A DNA stretch of 64,000 nt from Streptomyces curacoi (GTDB taxonomy: Bacteria > Actinomycetota > Actinomycetes > Streptomycetales > Streptomycetaceae). Shown here one piece after another: positions 1-8,910 of the stretch (its first letter is position 1; every line of letters begins with the position of its first letter). Location of the stretch: positions 62,001-126,000 of the forward strand of contig NZ_KQ947992.1 in assembly GCF_001513975.1 (NCBI RefSeq), given 5' to 3'. The notes below the pieces were generated by a model. The model saw nothing but the letters and a program-made list of their open reading frames with translations, was not told the DNA's origin and made no database searches. A program made the translations under genes and the position numbers.

Positions 1-2142
1 GACGACCTGCCCCTGCGGCACGAGCCCGCCGTCGCGCCCCTGCTGACCGCGTTGCGGGCGGTGGCCAACGCGGAGGCGGCGGCGCGGGAGGCTCCGTCCG
101 GGGAGGCGGAGGCGGCGGCGCGGGAGGCCCCCTCCGGGGAGGCGGAGGCGGCGGCGCGGGAGGTTCCCTCAGAGGAGGAGGCGCAGGAGGTCGTCCCCTC
201 CGAGGAGGCGGAGGCGGCGGGATCTGAAGCCGTCCCCGATGAGCCGGACCCGGACACCTGCTGGCTCGACACCGAGACGGCCCTGACCCTGCTCACCTCC
301 CCCCTCGCCGGCATGGACACAGCCGACCTGCGCCGCCTGGGGCGTGCCCTGCGCGACGAGGAGCGGGCCGCGGGCAACCCCTTGCCGCCGCCCTCCGACG
401 AACTGCTCGCGCGGGCGCTGGCCGAACCGGAGCGGCTGGCGGTGCACGACCCCACGTACGCGCGAGGCGCCCAGCGCCTCGGCGCGCTGCTGCGCAAGGC
501 CCGTGAGCGTCTCGCGGGCGGCGGTACGGCCGAGGAGGCGCTGTGGGGCCTGTGGGAGGGCACGCCGTGGCCCGCCCGCCTGGAGCGGACCGCCCGCCGC
601 GGCGGCGCGGCCGGACGCAACGCCGACCGCGACCTGGACGCCGTATGCGCCCTCTTCGCCACCGCGGCCCGCGCGGAGGAGCGCACCGGCGGCCGGGGCG
701 CCCTGAACTTCCTGGCGGAGATCGAGGCCGAGGACATCGCCGCCGACACCCTCACACGGCGTGCCGTACGCCCCGACGCCGTGCGCCTGATGACCGCGCA
801 CCGCTCCAAGGGCCTGGAGTGGCGCCTGGTCGTCGTCGCGGGCGTCCAGGAAGGCCTGTGGCCGGACCTGCGCCGCCGCGGCTCCCTCCTGGAGGCCGAC
901 CGCATCGGCCGCGACGGACTCGCCGAACCGCTCACCCCGGGGGCGCTGCTGGCGGAGGAGCGCCGCCTGTTCTACGTCGCCGCCACGCGCGCGCGTGAAC
1001 GCCTTGTCGTCACGGCGGTGAAGGCTCCGGCGGACGACGGCGACCAGCCCTCCCGCTTCCTGACCGAGCTCGGCGTCGAGCCGAGGGATGTGACGGGCCG
1101 CCCGCGCCGCCCGCTGTCCGTCGCCGCGCTCGTCGCCGAACTGCGGGCCACGACGGTCGACCCGCGCGCGTCGGACGCCCTGAGGGAGGCCGCAGCCCGT
1201 CGGCTGGCCCGGCTCGCCGCGCTCACAGACGAGGACGGCCGCCCACTGGTCCCGTCCGCGCACCCCTACCGCTGGTGGGGCATGTTCGAGCCGACCGAGT
1301 CCAAGGTGCCGCTGCGCGACCGGGACCAGCCCGTCGTGCTCTCCGGAAGCGCCCTCGACCAGCTCGCCAACACCTGCGCCCTGCAGTGGTTCCTGGGCCG
1401 CGAGGTGAAGGCCGACGCGCCCGCGACCGCCGCCCAGGGCTTCGGCAACGTGGTCCACGTCCTCGCCGACGAGGTCGCCTCCGGACACACCCCGGCCGAC
1501 CTCGCCGTCCTCATGGAACGCCTCGACTCCGTGTGGAACGCGCTCGCCTTCGACGCCCCGTGGAAGTCGGCGCAGGAGAAGGACCACGCGCGCGTGGCGC
1601 TCGAACGCTTCCTGCAGTGGCACGTGATGGACCGCGCGGGCCGTACGCCGGTCGCCAGCGAGCACGACTTCGACGTGACCCTGGCGGCCGGAGAGTTCGA
1701 GGTGCGCATCCGGGGCCAGATGGACCGCGTCGAGGCCGACGGCGACGGCCGCGCCTACGTCGTCGACTTCAAGACCGGCAAGCAGGCGCCCAGCGCCGCC
1801 GAGGTGGCCCGCCACCCGCAGCTCGCCGTCTACCAGCTCGCCGTCCGCGAGGGCGCCGTCGACGAGGCCTTCCACGGCGTACGCCCCGAGCCGGGCGGCG
1901 CCGAACTCGTCCAGCTGCGCCAGGGCGCCGCCAAGCGGGACGGCGGCGAGACGCTGCCCAAGGTGCAGGGGCAGGCGCCCCTGGAGGGAGCCGAGGGGGA
2001 GTGGGTCGGCGACCTGCTCGCCACGGCTGCGGGCAAGGTCCTCGACGAACGGTTCACGCCCACCGCGGGCCAGCACTGCACCCACTGCGCGTTCCGGGCG
2101 TCGTGCAGCGCGCGGTCCGAGGGGCGGCACGTGGTCGAGTAG
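1..2142 (+). CDS. adnA: AdnA-type helicase-nuclease subunit, 5' end missing
   Basis: The reading frame is open from base 1, so the N-terminal part, including Walker A, lies outside the window; 713 residues are visible. Late superfamily 1 helicase motifs are present: MTAHRSKGLEW near residue 263 and FYVAATRARERL near 323. The C-terminal third is a RecB/AddB-type nuclease with VVDFKTGKQ near 587. One upstream Cys (residue 459, in NTCALQWF) and three late Cys (693, 696, 702) have the spacing of the nuclease 4Fe-4S cluster of AddB/AdnA proteins. In mycobacteria AdnA and AdnB form the motor-nuclease heterodimer that resects double-strand breaks, encoded by adjacent genes in this order. AdnB follows after about 130 bases. 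An Ala/Glu-rich repeat sits near the visible start. Confidence 0.85.
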   Translation, partial: DDLPLRHEPAVAPLLTALRAVANAEAAAREAPSGEAEAAAREAPSGEAEAAAREVPSEEEAQEVVPSEEAEAAGSEAVPDEPDPDTCWLDTETALTLLTSPLAGMDTADLRRLGRALRDEERAAGNPLPPPSDELLARALAEPERLAVHDPTYARGAQRLGALLRKARERLAGGGTAEEALWGLWEGTPWPARLERTARRGGAAGRNADRDLDAVCALFATAARAEERTGGRGALNFLAEIEAEDIAADTLTRRAVRPDAVRLMTAHRSKGLEWRLVVVAGVQEGLWPDLRRRGSLLEADRIGRDGLAEPLTPGALLAEERRLFYVAATRARERLVVTAVKAPADDGDQPSRFLTELGVEPRDVTGRPRRPLSVAALVAELRATTVDPRASDALREAAARRLARLAALTDEDGRPLVPSAHPYRWWGMFEPTESKVPLRDRDQPVVLSGSALDQLANTCALQWFLGREVKADAPATAAQGFGNVVHVLADEVASGHTPADLAVLMERLDSVWNALAFDAPWKSAQEKDHARVALERFLQWHVMDRAGRTPVASEHDFDVTLAAGEFEVRIRGQMDRVEADGDGRAYVVDFKTGKQAPSAAEVARHPQLAVYQLAVREGAVDEAFHGVRPEPGGAELVQLRQGAAKRDGGETLPKVQGQAPLEGAEGEWVGDLLATAAGKVLDERFTPTAGQHCTHCAFRASCSARSEGRHVVE
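73..222 (+). repeat. 36-bp in-frame tandem repeat in adnA
   Basis: About three full and two degenerate copies of a 36-base unit encode EAEAAAREAPSG-like blocks within the helicase region of AdnA. The first two copies are almost identical in bases, which suggests recent expansion by slippage. The segment is charged, Ala-rich and probably a flexible or helical insert, because it interrupts no recognised helicase motif. Confidence 0.8.
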
Positions 2143-2273
2143 GCCGAGCAAGTCGGGCAACGCGGTCGAGCAACCGGAGTGACGGATCGCACCACACGTG
2201 CTGACCTGCGCTTCTTCCTCCCCGTCAGGCGATCCGGCATCCGCTGTCAGTGCCCGCCGCTAGCCTCTCTGAG

Positions 2274-5200
2274 GTGCCCGCCCGTATCACTGATCCCGAG
2301 CAGCTCAAGGAGCTCCTCGGCATCCCGTTCACCCCGGAGCAGACGGCCTGCATCACCGCGCCGCCCGCTCCGCAGGTGATCGTGGCCGGAGCCGGATCCG
2401 GCAAGACGACGGTGATGGCGGCACGCGTGGTGTGGCTGGTCGGCACCGGCCAGGTCGCCCCGGAGCAGGTCCTCGGCCTCACCTTCACCAACAAGGCCGC
2501 CGGTGAGCTCGCCGAGCGGGTCCGCAAAGCCCTCGTCAAGGCTGGCGTCACCGACCCCGACGTCATCGACCCGGACAACCCTCCGGGCGAGCCGGTGATC
2601 TCGACGTACCACGCCTTCGCGGGCCGTCTGCTGACCGACCACGGCCTGCGCATCGGCCTCGAACCGACCTCCCGCCTGCTCGCCGACGCCACCCGCTACC
2701 AGCTCGCCGCGCGCGTGCTGCGTGAGGCCCCGGGCCCGTACCCGGCCCTCACCCGCTCCTTCGCGGACCTGGTCAGCGACCTCCTCGCTCTCGACTCCGA
2801 GCTAGCCGAGCACCTCGTGCGGCCCGAGGCCCTGCGCGCGTACGACGCCCAGCTGCTGCTCACCCTTCAGGGCGCCAAGCTCACCAACGCCGATCTGCGC
2901 AAGGTCCCCGAGGCGGCCGCGGCCCGCCGCGAACTCGCCGACCTCGTGGTCCGCTACCGGGCCGCCAAGCGGGAGCGCGACCTGCTCGACTTCGGCGACC
3001 AGATCGCCCTGTCGGCACAGCTCGCGCAGATCCCGGAGGTGGGCCGCATCCTGCGCGACGAGTTCCGCGTGGTCCTCCTGGACGAGTACCAGGACACCTC
3101 CGTCGCCCAACGCGTCCTCCTGGCGGGCCTGTTCGGGAGCGGCACCGGGCACCCGGTGACCGCCGTCGGCGACCCCTGCCAGGCGATCTACGGCTGGCGC
3201 GGCGCCTCCGTCGCCAACCTCGACGACTTCCCCGAGCACTTCGCCCACGCCGACGGCCGCCTGGCCACCCGTCAGGCGCTCAGCGAGAACCGCCGCAGCG
3301 GCGGCCGCCTCCTCGACCTCGCCAACGGCCTCGCCGAGCCCCTGCGCGCCATGCACGCGGGCGTGGAGGCCCTCCGCCCGGCCCCCGGCGCGGAGCGCGA
3401 CGGCACGGTCCGCTGCGCGCTGCTGCCCACCCATGCCGAGGAGGTCGACTGGATCGCCGACTCCATCGCCCATCTCGTGAACACCGGGAAGGCGCCCGGG
3501 GAGATCGCCGTCCTGTGCCGTACGGCCACGGACTTCGCCGAGATCCAGGGCGCTCTCGTCGCTCGGGACGTCCCCGTCGAGGTGGTCGGCCTGTCCGGGC
3601 TGCTCCATCTGCCCGAGGTCGCCGACCTCGTCGCCGTCTGCGAGGTCCTCCAGGACCCCGGCGCCAACGCCTCCCTGGTCCGCCTGCTGACCGGCCCGCG
3701 CTGGCGCATCGGCCCGCGCGACCTCGCCCTCCTGGGGCGCCGTGCCCGGCTGCTGGTGTCCCACGCGCGCGTGGACGGCGACGACGACCCGGACCGTCGG
3801 CTCGCCGAGGCCGTCGAGGGGGTCGACCCCGCCGAGGTGATCTCGCTCGCGGACGCCCTCGACACGTTCCTGGAGACGCCCCTGGACGGCGGCGGGGACG
3901 ACGACGGCCTGCCCTTCTCGCCGGACGCGCGCGTGCGGTTCGCGCGCCTGGCCGCCGAACTGCGCGACCTGCGCCGCTCCCTGTCCGACCCGCTGATGGA
4001 CGTCCTGCACCGCGTCCTCGCCGTCACCGGCCTGGAGGTGGAGCTGTCGGCGTCCCCGCACGCGCTGGCCGCCCGCCGCCGCGAGACCCTGTCCAACTTC
4101 CTCGATGTCGCCGCCTCCTTCGCGGCCGGTGACAACGAGGCGACCCTGCTCGCCTTCCTCGGCTTCCTGCGCACCGCCGCCCAGTACGAGAAGGGCCTCG
4201 ACAACGCCCTCCCCGGAGGGGAGAACACCGTCAAGGTGCTCACCGCGCACAAGTCCAAGGGCTTGGAGTGGGACGTCGTCGCCGTCCCCGGTCTGGTCAC
4301 CGGCACCTTCCCCAGCACCCAGGGCCGCGAGAAGTGGACCGCCCAGGGCAAGGTCCTCCCGCACGAGCTGCGCGGCGACGCCGACACCCTCCCCGACGTC
4401 ACCTCCTGGGACTCCCGCGGCCTGAAGGCCTTCCACGAGGCCATGAAGGAGCACCAGCACACCGAGGAACTCCGCCTCGGCTACGTCACCTTCACCCGCC
4501 CCCGCTCCCTGCTCCTCGGCTCCGGCCACTGGTGGGGCCCCACCCAGAAGAAGCCCCGAGGCCCCTCCGACTTCCTGCGGGCCCTGTACGACCACTGCGC
4601 GGCCGGGTACGGCGAGATCGAGGCGTGGGCCGACGAGCCCGCTGAGGGCGAGGAGAACCCGGCCCTGCACCGGGAGAGCGCCGACCAGGTGTGGCCCCTG
4701 CCCCTGGACGAGGCCGCCCTGGCCCGGCGCCGGGCGGCCGCGGAGACGGTCCTGGCCCACCTGGAGAACCTCGCCTCCCACGAGGACGGCCACCCCGCCG
4801 CCACGCCCGCCCCGGACACTTGTGACGACCCGGACTGGCCTCCGCCACCGGACGACGAAGCCCTCTTCAACGGCGAAGCCCTCTCCGAGGACGACCCCGT
4901 TCTGGAGGAGAACGACCCCTTCCTGGAGGAGAACCCCGACGACTGGGACTCCTGGGCCACGGCCCGCTCGACCGTCCCGCACCAGGCGACGGGACCGGAA
5001 GCGGCCGAGGCTCCCGATGCGGCGGACGGCGCGCGCACCCACCCGGCGGAGCCCGGGCCGCCCCCAGCACGCCCTCGTGCCCCCGAGCAACCCCCCGCAC
5101 CCCGACACTCCCCGGGCGTCGAGCCGGCCCGCCCCGGCCTCACCCCCGAGGAGGCGCGCACCATCGCCTCCTGGGACCGCGACCTCGACGCCCTCACCGG

Positions 5201-5882
5201 GGAGCTGCTGCGTGCCCGCGCCAGTGTCACGGACGTCCCCCTGCCCGCCTCGCTGACCGCCTCCCAGCTGCTGCGGCTGGCCGCCGACCCGGACGGCTTC
5301 GCGCAGGAACTCGCGCGCCCCATGCCGCGCCCGCCGCAGCCCGCCGCCCGCCGGGGCACCCGGTTCCACGCCTGGGTCGAGGCCCGCTTCGAAGAGCTGA
5401 CCCTGCCCATGCTGGAGCCGGAGGACCTGCCCGGAAGCGAGGCCGAGATCGCCGACGAACGCGACCTGGAAGCCCTCAAGGACGCCTTCGAGCGCACCGA
5501 GTACGCGCACCGCACGCCGTACCGGGTCGAGGCCCCGTTCCAGCTCGCGATCGCGGGCCGCGTCGTACGGGGCCGCATCGACGCCGTCTACAAGGACGGC
5601 GACGGCGACGGGGTGACGTACGAGATCGTCGACTGGAAGACCAACCGCTCGCGCTCCGCCGACCCGCTCCAGCTCGCCCTGTACCGGCTCGCCTGGGCCG
5701 AGCAGCAGGGTGTGCCGCTGGAGTCGGTCAACGCCGCGTTCCTGTACGTCCGCAGCGGCGAGGTCGTACGCCCGGACCACCTGCCGGACCGGGCCGCACT
5801 GGAGCGGCTGCTGACCGGGGAGCCAGTCGAGGCGGCGGACTGTGAGGAACCGCCCACCGAGGATGTCGGTGCGGGCCGATAG
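2274..5882 (+). CDS. adnB: AdnB-type ATP-dependent helicase-nuclease subunit
   Basis: UvrD/Rep superfamily 1 motor joined to a RecB-type nuclease; partner of AdnA in double-strand break resection. Walker A AGAGSGKT lies near residue 39, the Walker B-type VVLLDEYQDT near 267, and TAHKSKGLEWD near 657. The motif VI region reads FTRPRS, where TRAR is more usual. A Pro/Glu/Asp-rich linker (about residues 830-960) separates the motor from the nuclease, whose core residues lie in RFHAWVEARF and YEIVDWKTNRS. No Cys cluster is present, unlike AdnA. I chose GTG 2274: TAGCCT at 2261-2266 lies 7 bases upstream of it, as in leaderless genes. GTG 2250 would add eight residues. Its stop overlaps the -10 motif of the next gene. 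Confidence 0.88.
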   Translation: MPARITDPEQLKELLGIPFTPEQTACITAPPAPQVIVAGAGSGKTTVMAARVVWLVGTGQVAPEQVLGLTFTNKAAGELAERVRKALVKAGVTDPDVIDPDNPPGEPVISTYHAFAGRLLTDHGLRIGLEPTSRLLADATRYQLAARVLREAPGPYPALTRSFADLVSDLLALDSELAEHLVRPEALRAYDAQLLLTLQGAKLTNADLRKVPEAAAARRELADLVVRYRAAKRERDLLDFGDQIALSAQLAQIPEVGRILRDEFRVVLLDEYQDTSVAQRVLLAGLFGSGTGHPVTAVGDPCQAIYGWRGASVANLDDFPEHFAHADGRLATRQALSENRRSGGRLLDLANGLAEPLRAMHAGVEALRPAPGAERDGTVRCALLPTHAEEVDWIADSIAHLVNTGKAPGEIAVLCRTATDFAEIQGALVARDVPVEVVGLSGLLHLPEVADLVAVCEVLQDPGANASLVRLLTGPRWRIGPRDLALLGRRARLLVSHARVDGDDDPDRRLAEAVEGVDPAEVISLADALDTFLETPLDGGGDDDGLPFSPDARVRFARLAAELRDLRRSLSDPLMDVLHRVLAVTGLEVELSASPHALAARRRETLSNFLDVAASFAAGDNEATLLAFLGFLRTAAQYEKGLDNALPGGENTVKVLTAHKSKGLEWDVVAVPGLVTGTFPSTQGREKWTAQGKVLPHELRGDADTLPDVTSWDSRGLKAFHEAMKEHQHTEELRLGYVTFTRPRSLLLGSGHWWGPTQKKPRGPSDFLRALYDHCAAGYGEIEAWADEPAEGEENPALHRESADQVWPLPLDEAALARRRAAAETVLAHLENLASHEDGHPAATPAPDTCDDPDWPPPPDDEALFNGEALSEDDPVLEENDPFLEENPDDWDSWATARSTVPHQATGPEAAEAPDAADGARTHPAEPGPPPARPRAPEQPPAPRHSPGVEPARPGLTPEEARTIASWDRDLDALTGELLRARASVTDVPLPASLTASQLLRLAADPDGFAQELARPMPRPPQPAARRGTRFHAWVEARFEELTLPMLEPEDLPGSEAEIADERDLEALKDAFERTEYAHRTPYRVEAPFQLAIAGRVVRGRIDAVYKDGDGDGVTYEIVDWKTNRSRSADPLQLALYRLAWAEQQGVPLESVNAAFLYVRSGEVVRPDHLPDRAALERLLTGEPVEAADCEEPPTEDVGAGR

Positions 5883-5892
5883 GCTCGTGACC

Positions 5893-7296
5893 ATGAGCCA
5901 GACCCCGGACAGCGCCGTCCGTACGTACATCGAGCAGCACCGCGCCGCCTTCCTCCACGACCTCGCCGAGTGGCTGCGCATCCCCTCCGTGTCGGCCCAG
6001 CCCGACCACGCGCCCGACGTACAGCGCAGCGCCGACTGGCTCGCCGCCAAGCTCAAGGAGACCGGCTTCCCGACCGCCGAGGTCTGGCAGACCCCGGGCG
6101 CGCCCGCCGTCTTCGCCGAGTGGCCCTCCGACGACCCGGAGGCCCCCACGGTCCTCGTCTACGGCCACCACGACGTGCAGCCCGCCGTCCGTGAGGACGG
6201 CTGGGACAGCGAGCCCTTCGAGCCGGTGGTCCGAGAAGGGCGCCTCTACGCGCGCGGGGCGGCCGACGACAAGGGCCAGGTGTTCTTCCACACACTCGGC
6301 GTCCGTGCCCACCTCGCCACCACCGGCCGCAGTACCCCCGCCGTCCACCTCAAGCTGCTGATCGAGGGCGAGGAGGAGTCCGGCTCGCCGCACTTCCGCG
6401 CGCTCGTCGAGGAGCACGCCGAGCGGCTCGCGGCCGACGCCGTGATCGTCTCCGACACCGGCATGTGGTCCGAGGACACCCCCACCGTGTGCACCGGCAT
6501 GCGCGGCCTCGCCGAGTGCGAGATCCGGCTGTACGGCCCCGACCAGGACATCCACTCCGGGTCCTTCGGCGGCGCCGTGCCCAACCCGGCGACCGCCGCG
6601 GCCCGCCTGGTGGCCGCCCTGCACGACGAGCACGCGCGCGTGGCGATCCCCGGCTTCTACGACGGCGTCGTCGAACTGACCGACCGCGAGCGCGAGCTCT
6701 TCGCCGAGCTGCCCTTCGACGAGCAGCGGTGGCTGCGCACCGCCAAGTCGTACGCCACCCACGGCGAGGCCGGCCACACCACCCTGGAGCGCGTCTGGGC
6801 CCGCCCCACCGCCGAGGTCAACGGCATCGGCGGCGGCTACCAGGGCCCGGGCAGCAAGACGATCATCCCGTCCACCGCCGTGGTGAAGCTTTCGTTCCGG
6901 CTGGTCGCGGGGCAGGACCTCGACCACATCGAGAAGGTGGTCCACGCCTGGGCCGCCGAGCAGATCCCCGCGGGCATCCGCTGCGAGATCACGTTCTCGG
7001 CGGGTACGCGCCCGTGCCTGACGCCACTGGACCACCCGGCGCTGCAATCCGTCGTCCGCGCCATGGGGCGCGCCTTCGAGGCGCCCGTCCGCTTCACCCG
7101 CGAAGGCGGCTCGGGACCTGCCGCCGACCTCCAGGACGTCCTGGGCGCCCCCGTGCTCTTCCTGGGCATCTCCGTCCCCTCCGACGGCTGGCACGCGCCG
7201 AACGAGAAGGTCGAGCTCGACCTGCTCCTCAAGGGTGTCGAGACCACCGCATACCTGTGGGACGACCTCGCCGCGAACTGGCGCCATGCGCCCTGA
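5893..7296 (+). CDS. M20 family metallopeptidase (dipeptidase)
   Basis: 467-residue M20/M28-clan zinc peptidase expected to cleave dipeptides or related amides in the cytoplasm. Metal-binding and catalytic segments are in order: VLVYGHHDVQP (first His), RGAADDKGQ (bridging Asp), IEGEEESGS (catalytic Glu), VIVSDTGMW, and the late GWHAPNEKVEL (last His). Length is normal for the family. Start ATG 5893 lies 7 bases after TAGGCT (5880-5885), which overlaps the adnB stop, so a leaderless transcript starting inside the operon is likely. The natural substrate cannot be read from the sequence. Confidence 0.9.
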   Translation: MSQTPDSAVRTYIEQHRAAFLHDLAEWLRIPSVSAQPDHAPDVQRSADWLAAKLKETGFPTAEVWQTPGAPAVFAEWPSDDPEAPTVLVYGHHDVQPAVREDGWDSEPFEPVVREGRLYARGAADDKGQVFFHTLGVRAHLATTGRSTPAVHLKLLIEGEEESGSPHFRALVEEHAERLAADAVIVSDTGMWSEDTPTVCTGMRGLAECEIRLYGPDQDIHSGSFGGAVPNPATAAARLVAALHDEHARVAIPGFYDGVVELTDRERELFAELPFDEQRWLRTAKSYATHGEAGHTTLERVWARPTAEVNGIGGGYQGPGSKTIIPSTAVVKLSFRLVAGQDLDHIEKVVHAWAAEQIPAGIRCEITFSAGTRPCLTPLDHPALQSVVRAMGRAFEAPVRFTREGGSGPAADLQDVLGAPVLFLGISVPSDGWHAPNEKVELDLLLKGVETTAYLWDDLAANWRHAP

Positions 7297-7452
7297 GCCC
7301 CCGGCGCCGTCCGAAGCGGCATCGCGCGCGGGGCACACTGGGAAAACCGCCCCGCACGGCCGAACCCAGCCGCACCCGGTCGTCTCCCGCCGTACGTCCC
7401 GCCGATCCGCCCGCCGAAGCACACCGTTCCACTGGGGGAGTTGGAAGCACCC

Positions 7453-8394
7453 GTGACCACCTGGACCGACCACACCGCCGACCGCCCCATCTCGCTCACC
7501 GCCCCCAGCGGCATCGACCGCGCCGCCCACCACCGGCTCGACGAGGCCTGGCTCGCGGCGGCGTGGAGCCACCCCACGACCCGCTGCTTCGTGGTCTCCG
7601 GCGGCCAGGTACTCATCGACGAGACGGCGGACGGACGCACCGAACTCGTCATGACCCCCTCCTTCGAGGCCCCCCTCACCGAGGCGCACCGCTACTTCCT
7701 CGGCATCGACGAGGACGGCGTCAGCTACTTCGCCCTCCAGAAGGACGCCCTGCCCGGCCGCATCGACCAGTCCGCGCGCCCGGCCGGCCTGCGCGAGGCG
7801 GGCCTGCTGCTGTCGCCGCGCGACGCGGGCCTGATGGTGCACGCCGTCGGCCTGGAGAACTGGCAGCGCACCCACCGCTTCTGCTCCCGCTGCGGCGAAC
7901 GCACCGTGATCGCCGCAGCCGGCCACATCCGCCGCTGCCCCGCCTGCGGCGCCGAGCACTACCCGCGCACCGACCCCGCCGTGATCATGGCCGTCACCGA
8001 CGAGGACGACCGCATCCTCCTAGGCCGCCAGGTGCACTGGCCCGAGGGCCGCTTCTCGACGCTCGCCGGCTTCGTGGAGCCCGGCGAGTCCATCGAGCAG
8101 GCGGTGCGCCGCGAGGTCTACGAAGAGGCCGGGGTCACCGTCGGCCAGGTCGAGTACGTCGCCAGCCAGCCCTGGCCCTTCCCGTCCAGCCTCATGCTGG
8201 GCTTCATGGCCCGTGCCACGTCCACCGAGGTCAACGTCGACGGCGACGAGATCCACGAGGCCCGCTGGTTCTCCCGCGAGGAACTGCGCGCCGCCTTCGA
8301 CTCCGGCGAGGTCATGCCGCCGTACGGCATCTCGATCGCGGCCCGCCTGATCGAGCTCTGGTACGGAAAGCCGCTGCCGACGCGCAGCGTCTGA
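7453..8394 (+). CDS. nudC: NAD(+)/NADH pyrophosphatase NudC (Nudix)
   Basis: Nudix hydrolase of the NudC type, which splits NAD(H) into NMN(H) and AMP and in other bacteria removes NAD caps from RNA. A zinc ribbon is visible (CSRCG and CPACG). The Nudix box GFVEPGESIEQAVRREVYEE follows, then SQPWPFPSS, the NudC-specific motif downstream of the box. GTG 7453 (MTTWTDHT) has GGAAG five bases upstream; TTG 7441, preceded by GGGGGAG, would add four residues. It lies convergent to the mycoredoxin gene with a shared hairpin between, the same association as in mycobacteria (Rv3199c and Rv3198A). Confidence 0.92.
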   Translation: MTTWTDHTADRPISLTAPSGIDRAAHHRLDEAWLAAAWSHPTTRCFVVSGGQVLIDETADGRTELVMTPSFEAPLTEAHRYFLGIDEDGVSYFALQKDALPGRIDQSARPAGLREAGLLLSPRDAGLMVHAVGLENWQRTHRFCSRCGERTVIAAAGHIRRCPACGAEHYPRTDPAVIMAVTDEDDRILLGRQVHWPEGRFSTLAGFVEPGESIEQAVRREVYEEAGVTVGQVEYVASQPWPFPSSLMLGFMARATSTEVNVDGDEIHEARWFSREELRAAFDSGEVMPPYGISIAARLIELWYGKPLPTRSV

Positions 8395-8436
8395 GCACCG
8401 CAGAAGAGCAGGACAGAAGAAAGAGCAGAAGAAAGA

Positions 8437-8469
8437 AGGGTGGCCGCCCCTGATCGGGACGGCCACCCT
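8437..8469. terminator. bidirectional hairpin between nudC and mycoredoxin gene
   Basis: A 10-bp perfect stem (8437-8446 with 8460-8469) surrounds a 13-base loop that can pair further. It sits between convergent genes, 42 bases after nudC and 15 bases before the mycoredoxin stop. There is no long T tract, as is common for Streptomyces terminators. Confidence 0.75.
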
Positions 8470-8484
8470 CCGCGTACGTGTCGA

Positions 8485-8727
8485 TCACACGCCGATCTTC
8501 TGCTTCACCTGAGCCAGAGACGGGTTCGTCAGCGTCGAACCGTCCGCGAAGAGCACGGTCGGCACCGTCTGGTTTCCGCCATTCGCCTTCTCCACGAACG
8601 CGGCGGACGCCGGGTCCTGCTCGATGTTGATCTCGGTGTACGCGATGCCCTCGCGCTCCAGCTGCTTCTTCAGCCGCTGGCAGTAACCGCACCACGTCGT
8701 GCTGTACATCGTCACAGTGCCCTGCAT
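8485..8727 (-). CDS. mycoredoxin (glutaredoxin-like, CGYC)
   Basis: 80-residue thioredoxin-fold protein with active site WCGYC at residues 12-16, the cis-Pro motif TVPTVLF and a glutaredoxin-like C-terminus. Mycoredoxin-1 (Rv3198A) of mycobacteria has the same size, CGYC site and position beside uvrD2 and nudC. It reduces protein-mycothiol mixed disulfides. Streptomyces uses mycothiol, so the same role is inferred. It is transcribed divergently from uvrD2 across 183 bases. Start ATG 8727 (MQGTVTMYS) is the only suitable one. Confidence 0.9.
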   Translation of the reverse strand: MQGTVTMYSTTWCGYCQRLKKQLEREGIAYTEINIEQDPASAAFVEKANGGNQTVPTVLFADGSTLTNPSLAQVKQKIGV

Positions 8728-8862
8728 GTCTCGCGCGCTCCTCTGGTGGCTGGGGAACAGGTCGTCCAGAGAGGGAACGTACGCGATCAGGCGGCCATTC
8801 CCACCGGGGGTATGCCCGCCGACGTGACGCCTGCCGCATTAGTACGACTATCAGTGCCTGCC

Positions 8863-8871
8863 TGTGGACAA
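8863..8871 (-). promoter_or_regulatory. DnaA-box match upstream of uvrD2
   Basis: The minus strand reads TTGTCCACA, the Streptomyces DnaA-box consensus, 40 bases before the uvrD2 start in the mycoredoxin-uvrD2 intergenic region. The match is exact; function is not shown. Confidence 0.45.
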
Positions 8872-8910
8872 CCGGCACAGCCGTCTCCGGCGACCTGGCA
8901 GCATGGCCGT

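Noticed and set aside
169..2160. Long open frame on the minus strand opposite adnA
   Set aside because: It mirrors the GC-rich third positions of adnA; composition is Arg/Gly/Ala/Val-rich and has no family motif.
2802..6149. 1115-codon minus-strand open frame
   Set aside because: Antisense to adnB and the M20 peptidase; a shadow of GC bias with no domain.
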